From NCBI RefSeq assembly GCF_035989245.1, contig NZ_JAYMFF010000004.1:6178-70177 (forward strand): 64,000 bases of DNA, given 5' to 3'. The position numbers were made by a program, and so were the translations under genes. The stretch comes from Adlercreutzia wanghongyangiae. GTDB lineage: Bacteria; Actinomycetota; Coriobacteriia; Coriobacteriales; Eggerthellaceae. The notes below the pieces were generated by a model. That model was given only the letters and a program-made list of their open reading frames with translations. It was not told where the DNA came from and did not search any database. This document shows positions 1 through 9,202 of the stretch, piece by piece (the stretch's first letter is position 1; each line of letters begins with the position of its first letter).

Positions 1-58
1 GGGACGCGCGCCCCCGTTGGGAGGCGTGCACGGAATGAATCTGGGGAAGCTCGGCCAC
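1..58 (-). CDS. Start of a probable rodA gene (partial, runs off the window)
   Basis: Ten bases after the mrdA stop codon a GTG codon opens a frame that stays open to the window edge for 19 codons (V/M-A-E-L-P-Q-I-H-S...). A GGAG ribosome site overlaps the mrdA stop at a good distance. In mre operons the gene after mrdA is usually rodA, the SEDS glycosyltransferase that works with PBP2. Only position and start signals support this; the visible residues are too few to recognise a family. Confidence 0.4.
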   Translation of the reverse strand, partial: MAELPQIHSVHASQRGRAS

Positions 59-67
59 GGGATGCTC

Positions 68-2248
68 CTAGTCGGTTCGGCTGGAAGAGTCCACGGTCAG
101 TTCCACCGATTGGCCGGTGGATCCGGCGATGCGGCCCACCTCCACATCGGATACGCCCTCCTGGGAGGCGATAAGGGCGCTCATCACCTCGGCCACCACG
201 GGCGCCGCCGTGGCCGAGCCGCCGCCGCCCTGCTCCACCACGCAGGCCACCACGTACTTCGGGTCGTTGTAGGGGGCGTAGGCCACGAACCAGGCCGTGT
301 CGCCGTCCTGGCCCGCCTTCTCGCCCGTGCCCGACTTGCCGGCGGCGTCGATGCCCAGCTCCTCGAACAGGGGCCCCACGCTCTTCGACTCGCGCACCAT
401 GTCGTGCAGCGACTCGCGCACGTAGTTCAGATGCCCCTCGTTCACCTCGGGCACGCGGACCACCTCGGGCTGGTAGGTCACCACCGTCTCGCCCTCGCCG
501 TTGCGCACCTCGCGCAGCACGTGGGGCTTCATGATCTGGCCCGTGGCCACGCCGCCGTAGGCCGCCGCGATCTGCAGCGGGGTCACCAGCACGTCGCCCT
601 GGCCGATGATCATGTTCGTGTAGTCGCCGCCGCGCCAGCTGGCCTCGGAGGGCCGGTTGCGGAAAGTCTCGGCCTTCCACTCCGGCGTGGGGATGAGCCC
701 CACCGACTCGCCGGCCAGATCCACCCCGGTGCGCTCGCCGAAGCCGAACTCCTCAAGATACTCCTGCAGAGCCGTCTCCGACAGCTCGCCGGTGCCCGCC
801 GGGCCGCGGTCGTAGAACCCCTTGGCTATCTCGTAGAACACGGTGTCGCAGGAGTTCACGATGCCGCCGTGCAAGTCCAGCGTGCCGTGGCCGTCGTGGT
901 TCCAGCACTTCTGCACGTCGCCGCTGCCGAAGCCGTCCCACTCGCCTGTGCAGTTCCACGTACTCGTCTCGGTGGCGGTGCCGTACTCCAGGCCCGCCAG
1001 CGACGTGAAGGCCTTGAAGGTGGAAGCCGCGGGGTACTGGCCGGAAATGGCGCGGTTGTTCAGGGGCTGGTAGGCCTTGTTCTCCTTGCGGTCGTTGTAG
1101 ATGTCCATGATCTCCTCGGAGATGGACCCCGTGAAGTTAGTAGGATCGAAGGTGGGATAGCTGGCCATCACCAGCACCGCGCCGTCGCGCACGTCCAGGG
1201 CCACCACAGCCCCCGAGGTGCCGGTGCCCCGCCCGATCACGCCCGAGGGGGCGATCAGCTTGGCCAGGGCCGCGTCGGCCACGTACTGGGCCTTGGCGTC
1301 GATGGTGAGGTACAAATCGGATCCCTTGGAGTCCTGCACGTCGCTCATCACCGAGATGCGGCGACCGGCCGCGTCCACCATCACCTTGCTCTCGCCGTGC
1401 TCGCCGGCCAGCAGCTGGTCGTAGGACGCCTCCACGCCGGCCTTGCCCACGGTGTCGATGGACAGGATCTGCCGCCCGTCGCGATTGGCCTTCAGGTCGT
1501 CTTCGGAAGGCGAGCCGGTGTATCCCAGCACATGGGCGGCCAGGGCGCCGTAGGGGTAGGTGCGGCTCGCGCGCTCCTCCACGGTAATGCCGGGGAACGC
1601 GTCGGCATGCTCGGCAATGAAGGCCACGTCGCGCAGGCGCACGTCGGAGGCCACCACGCGCAGGCTCTGGGCGCCGGCCGATGAGTCCTTGATGCGCTGC
1701 ATGACCACGTTCGCGGGCAGCCCCAGCACCGTGGCCAAACGGCGCACCACATCGCGGTTGTCGGCCACGTCCGGGTCGGCCAGCACGGTCTGGCTGGCCT
1801 CGTTCACCACCAAGGGCGTGCCGAACATGTCATAGATGCAGCCGCGGGGGGCGGGCGTGTTCACCGTGGTGTACAGGTTCTGCTCGGCGGCGTCGGCATA
1901 TTCGGAATTGCCCAGGATCTGCATGCTCCACAGCTTCGCCGCCAGCACGCCGAAGATAGCTGCGGCGGCAGCGCCCATGGCCGCGAACCGGCCGGTCAGG
2001 CCGTCGGAGGGCTTCTGGGCAGCAACGTTGTCGGACGACGACACCGTCACATCGCCCTCGCGTGCGGCCTTGGCCGATGTGCGCCGCTCGAAGGGAGACG
2101 AGCCCACGCCCACGGTGTCCAGCTGGCGCACGCCCTTGGTCTTTCCCACCGAGGGCGCGGAGGTGCGCGAGCGCACCACGAAGGCGACGGCGATGACCAC
2201 TATGGCGATAAGGGCGGCCACCAGGGCCGCGATCAGAGCGACGAGCAC
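68..2248 (-). CDS. mrdA: Penicillin-binding protein 2 (class B transpeptidase)
   Basis: 726 residues. This is the peptidoglycan transpeptidase of the elongasome, acting on the outer face of the membrane. The N-terminus has a hydrophobic segment at residues 1-26 and a second near 90-108, followed by the PBP dimerisation region. The three active-site motifs are present: SxxK as S409-T-F-K, SxN as S466-C-D (the usual PBP2 variant), and KTG as K638-S-G-T-G. The start is GTG, placed directly after an AGGAGGGGG ribosome site that overlaps the mreD stop. The gene is fourth in mreB-mreC-mreD-mrdA-(rodA). Two hydrophobic segments rather than one are slightly unusual, so the first 60 residues may be an added membrane anchor with a charged linker. 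Confidence 0.93.
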   Translation of the reverse strand: MLVALIAALVAALIAIVVIAVAFVVRSRTSAPSVGKTKGVRQLDTVGVGSSPFERRTSAKAAREGDVTVSSSDNVAAQKPSDGLTGRFAAMGAAAAAIFGVLAAKLWSMQILGNSEYADAAEQNLYTTVNTPAPRGCIYDMFGTPLVVNEASQTVLADPDVADNRDVVRRLATVLGLPANVVMQRIKDSSAGAQSLRVVASDVRLRDVAFIAEHADAFPGITVEERASRTYPYGALAAHVLGYTGSPSEDDLKANRDGRQILSIDTVGKAGVEASYDQLLAGEHGESKVMVDAAGRRISVMSDVQDSKGSDLYLTIDAKAQYVADAALAKLIAPSGVIGRGTGTSGAVVALDVRDGAVLVMASYPTFDPTNFTGSISEEIMDIYNDRKENKAYQPLNNRAISGQYPAASTFKAFTSLAGLEYGTATETSTWNCTGEWDGFGSGDVQKCWNHDGHGTLDLHGGIVNSCDTVFYEIAKGFYDRGPAGTGELSETALQEYLEEFGFGERTGVDLAGESVGLIPTPEWKAETFRNRPSEASWRGGDYTNMIIGQGDVLVTPLQIAAAYGGVATGQIMKPHVLREVRNGEGETVVTYQPEVVRVPEVNEGHLNYVRESLHDMVRESKSVGPLFEELGIDAAGKSGTGEKAGQDGDTAWFVAYAPYNDPKYVVACVVEQGGGGSATAAPVVAEVMSALIASQEGVSDVEVGRIAGSTGQSVELTVDSSSRTD

Positions 2249-2261
2249 AGCTCACCCCCTC

Positions 2262-2786
2262 CTAGCGCAATTGGGGCGTTCCCGGCTGTCCCAAGGGCTT
2301 CCCCACCAGAACGCGAATCGCTATCGGATAGAACAGCAGGCCGACCACGCAGTCGTACAGCATGCAGGGCAGCACCCGGTACAGGAACGCCTCCCCGAAG
2401 GAGACGCCGGCGCCGCAGGCCACCACGATGATGCCGTAGAGCACCTCGACCAGCATGATCGCCGCCAGCAGGACGACCGCCGGCATGAACAGGGTATCGT
2501 TGTTGAGGGCCTGAAAGGCCCGGGATGCCAGAAACGTTACCAGCACGAGCACAAAGGCCATAGCCCCCACCGGACCGCCCCCCATCAGATCGAACAGCAG
2601 GCCCAGCACGAAGGGCAGCACGCAGCCGGCCTGCTGGGGGCAGGCCACGGCCCGTACCACGCAGAACACCACGATGAAGTTGGGTACGGCAGCTGCCAGG
2701 GCGATAGCCGGGGCCACGATGATCTGCAGCAGCACGGCCACCACGCCGCCGACGATGCCGGCGATGGTCTCGCGGGTCAGCTCCAT
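2262..2786 (-). CDS. mreD: Rod shape-determining protein MreD
   Basis: 174 residues, almost entirely hydrophobic, with about five membrane segments, matching the small integral membrane protein MreD of the elongasome. Its ATG shares one base with the mreC stop (TGATG), so translation is probably coupled. The sequence is weakly conserved as usual for MreD; the call rests on size, topology and position between mreC and mrdA. Confidence 0.85.
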   Translation of the reverse strand: MELTRETIAGIVGGVVAVLLQIIVAPAIALAAAVPNFIVVFCVVRAVACPQQAGCVLPFVLGLLFDLMGGGPVGAMAFVLVLVTFLASRAFQALNNDTLFMPAVVLLAAIMLVEVLYGIIVVACGAGVSFGEAFLYRVLPCMLYDCVVGLLFYPIAIRVLVGKPLGQPGTPQLR

Positions 2787-3778
2787 CAGTTCCCATCCCC
2801 CTCGGAGGAGGCGGTATCGGCATCGGCATCGTCCGCGTCAGCGTCGTCGCCGCCGGTCATGCCGGCATCGTCCGCAGCGCCATCGGCCTCGGCGTCGCCG
2901 CCCTCCACCGGCACCACGGGCACACTGCGGTCCACGGCGTCGGAAGCGGCGCTCAGCACCACGGTGGCCTCCTCCAGAAGCGCCACCGAGCCGTTGGGAG
3001 CCACCACGATGCGGCGGCTGTCGTTGCCGGCGCTGCCCTCGACCCGGGCCACCGTGCCGATGATGAGGCCGGGGGTGTAGCTGCCGCCCAAACCGCTCGT
3101 CAGCACCACATCGCCCACCTGGATGTTCACGTCGGCGCCGATGTTCTCCAGATACAGCAGGCCGTCCAGCGAGCCGCGCACGATACCCTCGGCGCGGTTC
3201 GACTGCACCATGGCCGCCGCCCCCGATTGCGGGTCGGACAGCAGGCGCACGCGGCAGCTGTTGGGCGAAACGGAGATCACCTGGCCGATCACGCCCGTGG
3301 CGCCCATCACGGTCAGGCCCGTCTCCACGCCCTGGTTCGAGCCCACGTCCAAGGTGACGTCCTGGTTCCACGCGTCGGTGGAACGGCCGATCACCCGGCC
3401 CACGGGCCCTTCGATGTCGTAGGCGTCGCGCATGCCCAACAGCGCCTCCAGGCGCTGGGCGGCCAGCCGGTACTCCTCGGCCTGCACGGCCAACTCGGCC
3501 AGCTGCGCGTTCTGGTCTTTCAAGGCCGCCAGGGTCTCGGGCGACGCGGCTGCGTCCTCGGCCGCCTCGCCGGCGCCTTCCACAGCGGTGCCCAGGGGAA
3601 TGCCCAGCTGCTGCAGGGGCGCCACGGCACCCTCCACGGCGGTTTGCACCTTGTGCAGCGGGCCGCCTGCGCCCTCGGCGGCGTACACGCCGATCAGGGC
3701 CACGGCCAGCACGAGGGTAATGATGAGCGGAACCCGGCCCATGGGCGCGGGGCTGTTGTTCTGGAAGTTGAGGGCCAT
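2786..3778 (-). CDS. mreC: Rod shape-determining protein MreC
   Basis: 330 residues. MreC is the extracytoplasmic scaffold linking MreB to PBP2. A short cytoplasmic N-terminus is followed by one membrane segment (about residues 17-35), an Ala/Leu/Glu/Gln-rich coiled coil (about 70-115), and the beta-rich MreC core (GRVIGRSTDAWNQDVTLDVG and the later GVVLTSGLGG-like block). The C-terminal 45 residues form a low-complexity Asp/Ala/Gly tail that the family does not need. One-base overlap with mreD. Confidence 0.93.
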   Translation of the reverse strand: MALNFQNNSPAPMGRVPLIITLVLAVALIGVYAAEGAGGPLHKVQTAVEGAVAPLQQLGIPLGTAVEGAGEAAEDAAASPETLAALKDQNAQLAELAVQAEEYRLAAQRLEALLGMRDAYDIEGPVGRVIGRSTDAWNQDVTLDVGSNQGVETGLTVMGATGVIGQVISVSPNSCRVRLLSDPQSGAAAMVQSNRAEGIVRGSLDGLLYLENIGADVNIQVGDVVLTSGLGGSYTPGLIIGTVARVEGSAGNDSRRIVVAPNGSVALLEEATVVLSAASDAVDRSVPVVPVEGGDAEADGAADDAGMTGGDDADADDADADTASSEGDGN

Positions 3779-3794
3779 GCGGGTCGCGTCTGCC

Positions 3795-4850
3795 CTACTT
3801 GGAGCGCATGAGGGTCTGCTTCAGGGCCGTCGGCGTCTCCAGCACCTTCAGGCAGCCGGACACCACGTTGGTCAGCGCCGTCTCCGACACCCACACGGGA
3901 ATCTCCAGCTTATCGGTGAGATAGCGATCCAGGCCCGACAGCAAACCGCCACCACCCGTCAGCAGAATGCCGTTCTGGATGATGTCGGAGGCAAGGTCGG
4001 GGTTGGTCTTCTTGAAGGTGTCCTTGATGTGCAGCACCATCTCCTCGATGGGCGCCTGAAGTGCGGCGCGCACGTCCTCGGACTGGATGGTCACTTCCTT
4101 GGGCTGCTCGGTGTATACGTCCTGGCCCGAGATGATCATGTCGCGCTCGCGACCGTCTTCGAAGGGCAGGATGGAACCGATCTTGATCTTGATAACCTCG
4201 GCCGTGCGCTCGCCGATCTTGATGCCCAGAAGGTCGCGCAGGTGCATGGCAATGGCCTCGTCCAAGCGGTTGCCGGCCAAGCGCAGCGAGCTGGAGGTCA
4301 CGATGCCGCCGAGCGAGATGACGGCCACTTCCGTGGTGCCGCCGCCGATGTCCACCACCATGCTGCCGGTCGGCTCGGTCACGGGCAGATCGGCACCCAT
4401 GGCCGCGGCCATGGGCTCCTCGATGAGGTAGGCCTGGCGCGCGCCGGCCTGGATGGCGGCCTCGAACACGGCGCGCTTCTCCACCGAGGTGGCGCCGCAG
4501 GGGATGCAGATGACGATGCGGGGCTTGGGCTGCCAGGGGTACTTCCGCTCGGAGGCCTTGTTGATGAAGGCCGACAGCATGGCCTCGGTCACGTCGTAGT
4601 CGGCGATCACGCCGTCCTTCAGCGGATGCTCCGCCGAGAAGGCATCGGGCGTGTGGTTGATCATGTTCTTCGCCTCGTGGCCCACGGCCAGCACGCGATG
4701 GGTGGACTTCTCTATGGCGACAACAGAGGGCTCGTTGATGACGATGCCCTCGCCGGTAATGGCAACAAGGGTATTGGCAGTCCCCAGGTCGATGGCCATG
4801 TCGGCGGACATCTGGCCGGTCAGGCTGGAGAACATATCAAGGAATGACAT
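3795..4850 (-). CDS. mreB: Rod shape-determining protein MreB (actin-like)
   Basis: 351 residues from MSFLDMFSS. This bacterial actin polymerises under the membrane and organises lateral wall growth. The phosphate-1 motif (AIDLGTANTLV), the phosphate-2 motif (VVDIGGGTTEVAVISLGG) and the adenosine motif (LTGGGGLLSGLD) are all present. A longer frame reaches 4952, but the extra 34 residues have no family counterpart, and the ATG at 4850 has a GAAGGG site upstream. First gene of the mre operon; mreC begins 16 bases after its stop. Confidence 0.95.
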   Translation of the reverse strand: MSFLDMFSSLTGQMSADMAIDLGTANTLVAITGEGIVINEPSVVAIEKSTHRVLAVGHEAKNMINHTPDAFSAEHPLKDGVIADYDVTEAMLSAFINKASERKYPWQPKPRIVICIPCGATSVEKRAVFEAAIQAGARQAYLIEEPMAAAMGADLPVTEPTGSMVVDIGGGTTEVAVISLGGIVTSSSLRLAGNRLDEAIAMHLRDLLGIKIGERTAEVIKIKIGSILPFEDGRERDMIISGQDVYTEQPKEVTIQSEDVRAALQAPIEEMVLHIKDTFKKTNPDLASDIIQNGILLTGGGGLLSGLDRYLTDKLEIPVWVSETALTNVVSGCLKVLETPTALKQTLMRSK

Positions 4851-4948
4851 ACAGGCAAACCCTTCGAGTACGTATAGGTTACAGTCAGCCTTAGATTTTA
4901 GCACACGCCCCGCTTGGGCGTAGAAACTCCATAGGTAGAAGGCGCTCC

Positions 4949-6449
4949 TCACCGCTGCTCGAGGCGAATGGCAGCGGCCAACTCGAGTACATCGTGGCGC
5001 GACCCCACGCCCATCTTCTCATAAATGTGACGCACGTGGGTCTTCACCGTATTGTCCGATATAACAAGCTCGCGGGCAATGCGCGCGTTGCTGTAACCCT
5101 GCAAAAGCAGCAACAGCACATCCCCTTCCCTCGCAGACAAGCTCGGGTAGCGCTCAGCGAGCAGATCGCGACGCACCATGGCGATGTCGGCCTCGCTCGC
5201 AAAAGGCCCCCTGATAACGTGCTCGACTTTGCGCCCCCGCGCCAGCAGCAGCGCCGCCATGAGCACGGCGTAGAGCACCAGCAGCGACACCAAAGCGACA
5301 GCGGTCAGATCAAGGCCGAAGAGGCTGCGCACCATCCCGCCGCACAAAACACCGAACAGCTGGCAGAAAGCCACCGCGCTGATAAGCCGCGCATTCAAGC
5401 GCCACAGCCCCTCCCCCACCTGTCGCGACGGCGCTGTCCCGCACAAAGTCAACGATCAGGCCGTAGAGGCACAGAAGCGACGCCTGGGCAATGACGTTAG
5501 CGATCGCAGAGAAGGGAGCCGCGCCGGAAAAGGGCAGCATGAGAGCGCCCGTAGCGATGAGCACGAGCACCGCTATCTGCAACGCCGCTGCATCGCCGAT
5601 CCAGCGGATCCCTGCGAGCACTGCAACGGCCAGCACAGAGCCGGCGGCCATGAGCCCCGCTTGGTACGAGAGCAGCATGCCGCCGTCCACCGCATCGGCC
5701 TCAAATCCCACGAGGCCGAGAAACAAAGCAAGCACGACACACGATAGGAGCAGGGAGACCAGACGCGGGCAGCGCGCACCGCGCAACCGACCGCCCGCGT
5801 CGGCCACCCCATCAGCTCCCGACGAGTCCGCCTGCTCCTCCCCTTCCGCCTTTCCGGCCCGTGCTTCGGAAAACGGGTGGCCGAGAGCGAGCAGGGCGGT
5901 AAGGGAGATCACAGGCAAGAGGAAGAGGACACCAAGAGCCGCGCCGTCCATCAGCACGATTAACACCGAGTCGACCGCCCCGGCAACCGCTAGACCGCCG
6001 ACGAACACTCCTCGCGAAGGCCGCCCGCCCGCAGCGAGCATGCAGAGGAGCAGATGAATGTAGATAAGCTCGCCGACGCCGCAGAGGACGCCGCCCGCCA
6101 CCACCGATTCCAGCGAGGCACTTGCCCCCAGCACGCAACCGCCGCCCGCCACCATCGCAGCGACAGCCGTCCCGGCGATAGCAGCTAAGGGAAGGCGACG
6201 AGCAAATCGCCCGAAGACGGGAAAAGCGCCCAAAGCGAAAGCGAGCACGATAACGGCCGCAGAGGCAGCCAGCCAGGCTTCATCAGCACGCGGGTGAGAC
6301 AAAGGAAAGAAAGGCACCGATATTAGCGGTGCGGGAACTGCACGCAACACGAGACGATGCCAAGCTAGGAACGTCCCCCAGGCCAACGCGACGCCCACGT
6401 CTTCCTTCTGGGACCAAAACCGCCGCCATCCCCTTGACGCAAACCTCAT
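4949..6449 (-). pseudogene. Membrane LuxR-family regulator, frameshifted
   Basis: The N-terminal frame (from ATG 6449, with a GGAGG site 8 bases upstream) encodes about ten hydrophobic segments. The C-terminal frame, open to 4949, encodes further membrane segments and then a LuxR DNA-binding domain (LSAREGDVLLLLLQGYSNAR and the recognition helix DNTVKTHVRHIY). This matches the LuxR regulators with a transporter-like sensor domain that are common in Eggerthellaceae. The two frames are out of register by one base. They join smoothly at a G-rich run near 5411-5427 (GGTGGGGGAGGGG): removing one G gives an uninterrupted product of about 500 residues. The gene diverges from the flavoprotein at 6694, its likely target. 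It could be a true pseudogene, a slip-prone site or an assembly error. Confidence 0.8.
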
Positions 6450-6693
6450 CGATGCATCCTCCCCGATCGACACTTTGGCTGACACTATAGCATGGGCGTC
6501 ATTGAGCGACAGGCTCCCATCGCCTGAAATGCCCTCATCATTTGCGGGTGATTTTGCCGCCCGAGGCACCATCACCCCCGAAATAGGATGGCGAACCGTA
6601 CATCGACGGCCATGATGGCCCCTGGCACGAGTCAGCCGCGCGATGCGCGGCGCCTCGCGCCCGCACGACAAACCGATAGGAGAGGATGCACGC

Positions 6694-8601
6694 ATGAATG
6701 CACGAGACATGAGGGGATTGCTTAACTTGGACCGCCGGGGCTTCTTCAAGGCAGCGGCCGGCGCCGGCGTGGCGACGGCCATGGGAGGAGTCCTCGCAGG
6801 CTGCGCCCCGCAACCGAAAAGCGCAGCGAGCGCTACCGATGAGCTGGCCGCCACCGGTACTTCCTGGCTCGGGGAGGCGCCTGTTATCGACGAGTCTGAG
6901 ATCACCCAGACCATCGAGGCCGATATCATCGTCGTGGGCGGCGGCAACGCCGGTACCATGTGCGCCTGCGCCGCCGCCGAGAACGGTGCGACGGTGGCGG
7001 TCATCGAGGCCCAGGCCAAGGCTGATATCTTTTACTACGGACTGCACGATATCGCCTCCATCAACTCGCAGTACGTGCTCGACAGCGGTCTCGAGCCCAT
7101 CAAGAAGGGGGAATTTCTAGCCGAGTATCAGCGCCGAACCCACAACAAGACCAATCCCCGCCTCGTGAAGAAGTTCATCGACGCGAGCGGCGAGATGGTC
7201 GATTGGCTCGTGGGCAAGGCACCCCAAGAGGTGCTCGACAAAGCCCATGTTGCTCACTTCACGACCAACAGCGAGTACTTCAAGCTGGGGAGCAGCCTCA
7301 ACGGATTCAAATGCTGGCCGGGCTATGTACAGATCGACTTCCAGACCACCGCGCCCGCGCTCATCGCCGAGGCCGAGGCATCAGGAGCCACCTGGTACTG
7401 GGAGCACAGCGGCGTAGTGCTGGAGACCTCGACCGAAGAGGTGGCCGTCCAGAAGGAGACTGTGGACCCCTCAGGCGCTGTCACCTTCATCGACGCCACC
7501 GAGCCCCGCACGACCGTGAACGCCGTCATCGCCCAAGATGCCGAGGGCAACTACCTGCGCTTTGTCGGCACGAAGGGCATCGTGCTCACCTGCGGCGACT
7601 ACGGCGGAAATCCGGAAATGTACGCAGCGCTCCAGGATGAGCAGCGTTGGCTGTTCGAGAGCCACGGCCTTGATGCCGAGGATCTGCATTGCATGGGCTT
7701 CGGCCGCGACGGCAGCGGTATCAAGATGGGCCTGTGGGCGGGTGCCACGCTCGATCCCGGCCCGCGCTGCCTGGTATCTCCCCAGGTCATGTATGAGAGC
7801 ACTGATTTCGCCACCAATGTACTGCGCTGGGGATCGGGCTTCAACGCCGCGGCCGCCGAAGTGGCAGCCGGCGCGGGAGGCGCAAGCCAAAACCCCTGGG
7901 GCACGCCCTTTGTCTGCGTCGACGGCAGCGGTAAGCGCTTTACTGACGAGACCTTCCTCGGCATCTTCGGCACTCTGTCCCAGGTCGAGCGCCGCAAGCC
8001 AGGCCGCTACTACTTCTTCTTCGACAACAAGTGGAAGGAGACCATGGCCCGCATGGCGCCGGAGCACTTCTCTCAACCCGTCGGCGTACCGGACAGCATC
8101 AGCTACGACGATCTGTTCAACTCCTGGGTAGAACGGGGGGCCAAGGGTGCGCCCACCGAGGAAGGGGGCACGGTCTGCGCCTGGGCCGCGAATTCTCTCG
8201 ATGAGCTGTTCGACTACATGGGGCTCGATGAAGCCATGAGGCCGACGGTAGCTGAGGAGATCGCCCGCTATAACAGCTTCTGCGAAACGGGAGAAGACGA
8301 GGACTTCGGTCGAGATGCCAACCTGCTGCAGTCCATCACCGAGCCACCCTTCTTCGGCATGTACAGCGTGTTCGAAAAGCCCATGACGGGCACGGTGACC
8401 CTGAACGGCCTTGTCATCGATGACGACCAGCGCGTGCTCGATGCCAACTACAACCCTATCGAGGGCCTTTACGCGAGCGGGAACAACAGCGGCGGCCGCT
8501 TCGCCGTGCAGTACTCCACCCCCATGTCGGGTCTTACGCTGGGCTTCGCCATGACACTTGGCCGCGAGCTGGGCAAGGGGCTGGCCACGGGAACGATCTA
8601 G
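6694..8601 (+). CDS. Tat-exported FAD-dependent reductase (fumarate/urocanate reductase family)
   Basis: 635 residues. The N-terminus carries a twin-arginine signal (LDRRGFFKAAAG) followed by LAGC at the end of the hydrophobic stretch, so it may be a Tat lipoprotein on the outer face. An FAD dinucleotide fold follows (IIVVGGGNAGTMCACAAAENG at about 75-95). The C-terminus has the flavoprotein block GLYASGNNSGGRFAVQYSTP then GLTLGFAMTLGRELG. No FMN-binding domain is present, so electrons must come from a separate carrier. The chosen ATG has a GGAGAGG site 8 bases upstream and places the RR motif 18 residues in; a frame opening at 6643 adds an unlikely leader. It diverges from the LuxR regulator. 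The substrate cannot be told from sequence. Confidence 0.88.
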   Translation: MNARDMRGLLNLDRRGFFKAAAGAGVATAMGGVLAGCAPQPKSAASATDELAATGTSWLGEAPVIDESEITQTIEADIIVVGGGNAGTMCACAAAENGATVAVIEAQAKADIFYYGLHDIASINSQYVLDSGLEPIKKGEFLAEYQRRTHNKTNPRLVKKFIDASGEMVDWLVGKAPQEVLDKAHVAHFTTNSEYFKLGSSLNGFKCWPGYVQIDFQTTAPALIAEAEASGATWYWEHSGVVLETSTEEVAVQKETVDPSGAVTFIDATEPRTTVNAVIAQDAEGNYLRFVGTKGIVLTCGDYGGNPEMYAALQDEQRWLFESHGLDAEDLHCMGFGRDGSGIKMGLWAGATLDPGPRCLVSPQVMYESTDFATNVLRWGSGFNAAAAEVAAGAGGASQNPWGTPFVCVDGSGKRFTDETFLGIFGTLSQVERRKPGRYYFFFDNKWKETMARMAPEHFSQPVGVPDSISYDDLFNSWVERGAKGAPTEEGGTVCAWAANSLDELFDYMGLDEAMRPTVAEEIARYNSFCETGEDEDFGRDANLLQSITEPPFFGMYSVFEKPMTGTVTLNGLVIDDDQRVLDANYNPIEGLYASGNNSGGRFAVQYSTPMSGLTLGFAMTLGRELGKGLATGTI

Positions 8602-8666
8602 CACCGCGCAACCGACCGCCATCAATCCTCAGCACGGCCTTTCCCTCCCCGGCCGCTGCAGGCAAA

Positions 8667-8691
8667 GGGCACCTATCGCCGATAGGTGCCC
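8667..8691 (+). terminator. Hairpin terminator after the flavoprotein gene
   Basis: Perfect 11-bp stem GGGCACCTATC / GATAGGTGCCC with a 3-base loop, 65 bases after the flavoprotein stop. The T-tract is weak (TTCCGTTG), so termination may be partial. Confidence 0.6.
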
Positions 8692-8711
8692 TTCCGTTGC
8701 AGAGGCAAAGT

Positions 8712-8776
8712 CGCGCTGGCGTAGAAACTCCATGGGCAGAAGGCGCTCCTCACCGCTGCTCGAGGCGAATGGCGGC
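8712..8776 (-). pseudogene. 3'-end relic of a second LuxR gene
   Basis: This segment aligns base for base with 4911-4975, the last codons of the frameshifted LuxR regulator (A-A-I-R-L-E-Q-R-stop) plus 37 bases of its 3' flank. About six of 65 positions differ. Similarity stops abruptly on both sides. It is a remnant of a lost paralogue or a recombination scar, not a gene. Confidence 0.7.
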
Positions 8777-8840
8777 ACCGGTTGCGGGAGGCGGGGCGCC
8801 CGTTGTGCGCAGCGGAGGGCACCCCTTGTGCGCGACCAAT

Positions 8841-9003
8841 GTGGCACTTGATTTCGAAAAGTTGACGTTTTTCGGAAGCCAAGAAAGCAATACGTTATAG
8901 TCCGAAGCTTTGACCAGGCATTATACAAAAAGAGCTTGCAAATCTCTGGCGCAAAAGAGCGAAAAGTTGACGCGAGCGTCAACTTTTCGAAATCAAGTGC
9001 CAC
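8841..9003. mobile_element. Small element with 27-bp perfect terminal inverted repeats (MITE-like)
   Basis: The ends 8841-8867 (GTGGCACTTGATTTCGAAAA...) and 8977-9003 are exact reverse complements over 27 bp and enclose 109 bp of lower-GC sequence without a reading frame. A third copy of the inner part (GAAAAGTTGACG) lies at 8961 and forms a perfect 12-bp hairpin with the right end. No target-site duplication is evident. The structure fits a non-autonomous transposable element; a large regulatory palindrome is the alternative. Confidence 0.55.
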
Positions 9004-9126
9004 TTTCGGCCCGCGGCAATGGCAGCGCGGGCCGGCTCATGCGCGCCGCGATGGCCCCACGAGAAAAAGGCAGCGCCGCATAGCCCTCTGCGGCGGCGTC
9101 GGGGCGGCGCGGAGGCGGCTCGGGGC

Positions 9127-9194
9127 CTAGTGCACGCTGCAGGATAGGCAGGGGTCGTAAGCACGCATGAGTTTCTCGATCTCCAGGCGAATGA
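9127..9194 (-). pseudogene. 3'-end relic of a NiFe hydrogenase large-subunit gene
   Basis: Near-copy of 12066-12133, the last 22 codons of the hydrogenase large subunit. It reads I-R-L-E-I-E-K-L-M-R-A-Y-D-P-C-L-S-C-S-V-H-stop and keeps the DPCxxC nickel motif. Only a handful of mostly third-position substitutions separate the two. Similarity ends just before the LysR stop codon. It suggests that a second hydrogenase gene, or a duplicated segment, once lay here. Confidence 0.75.
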
Positions 9195-9202
9195 TCGTCG
9201 AC

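Noticed and set aside
17..1684. Long plus-strand frame opposite mrdA
   Set aside because: It is the mirror of a well-supported PBP2 gene, rich in His, Gly and Ala, as expected for antisense frames in GC-rich DNA, and has no ribosome site.
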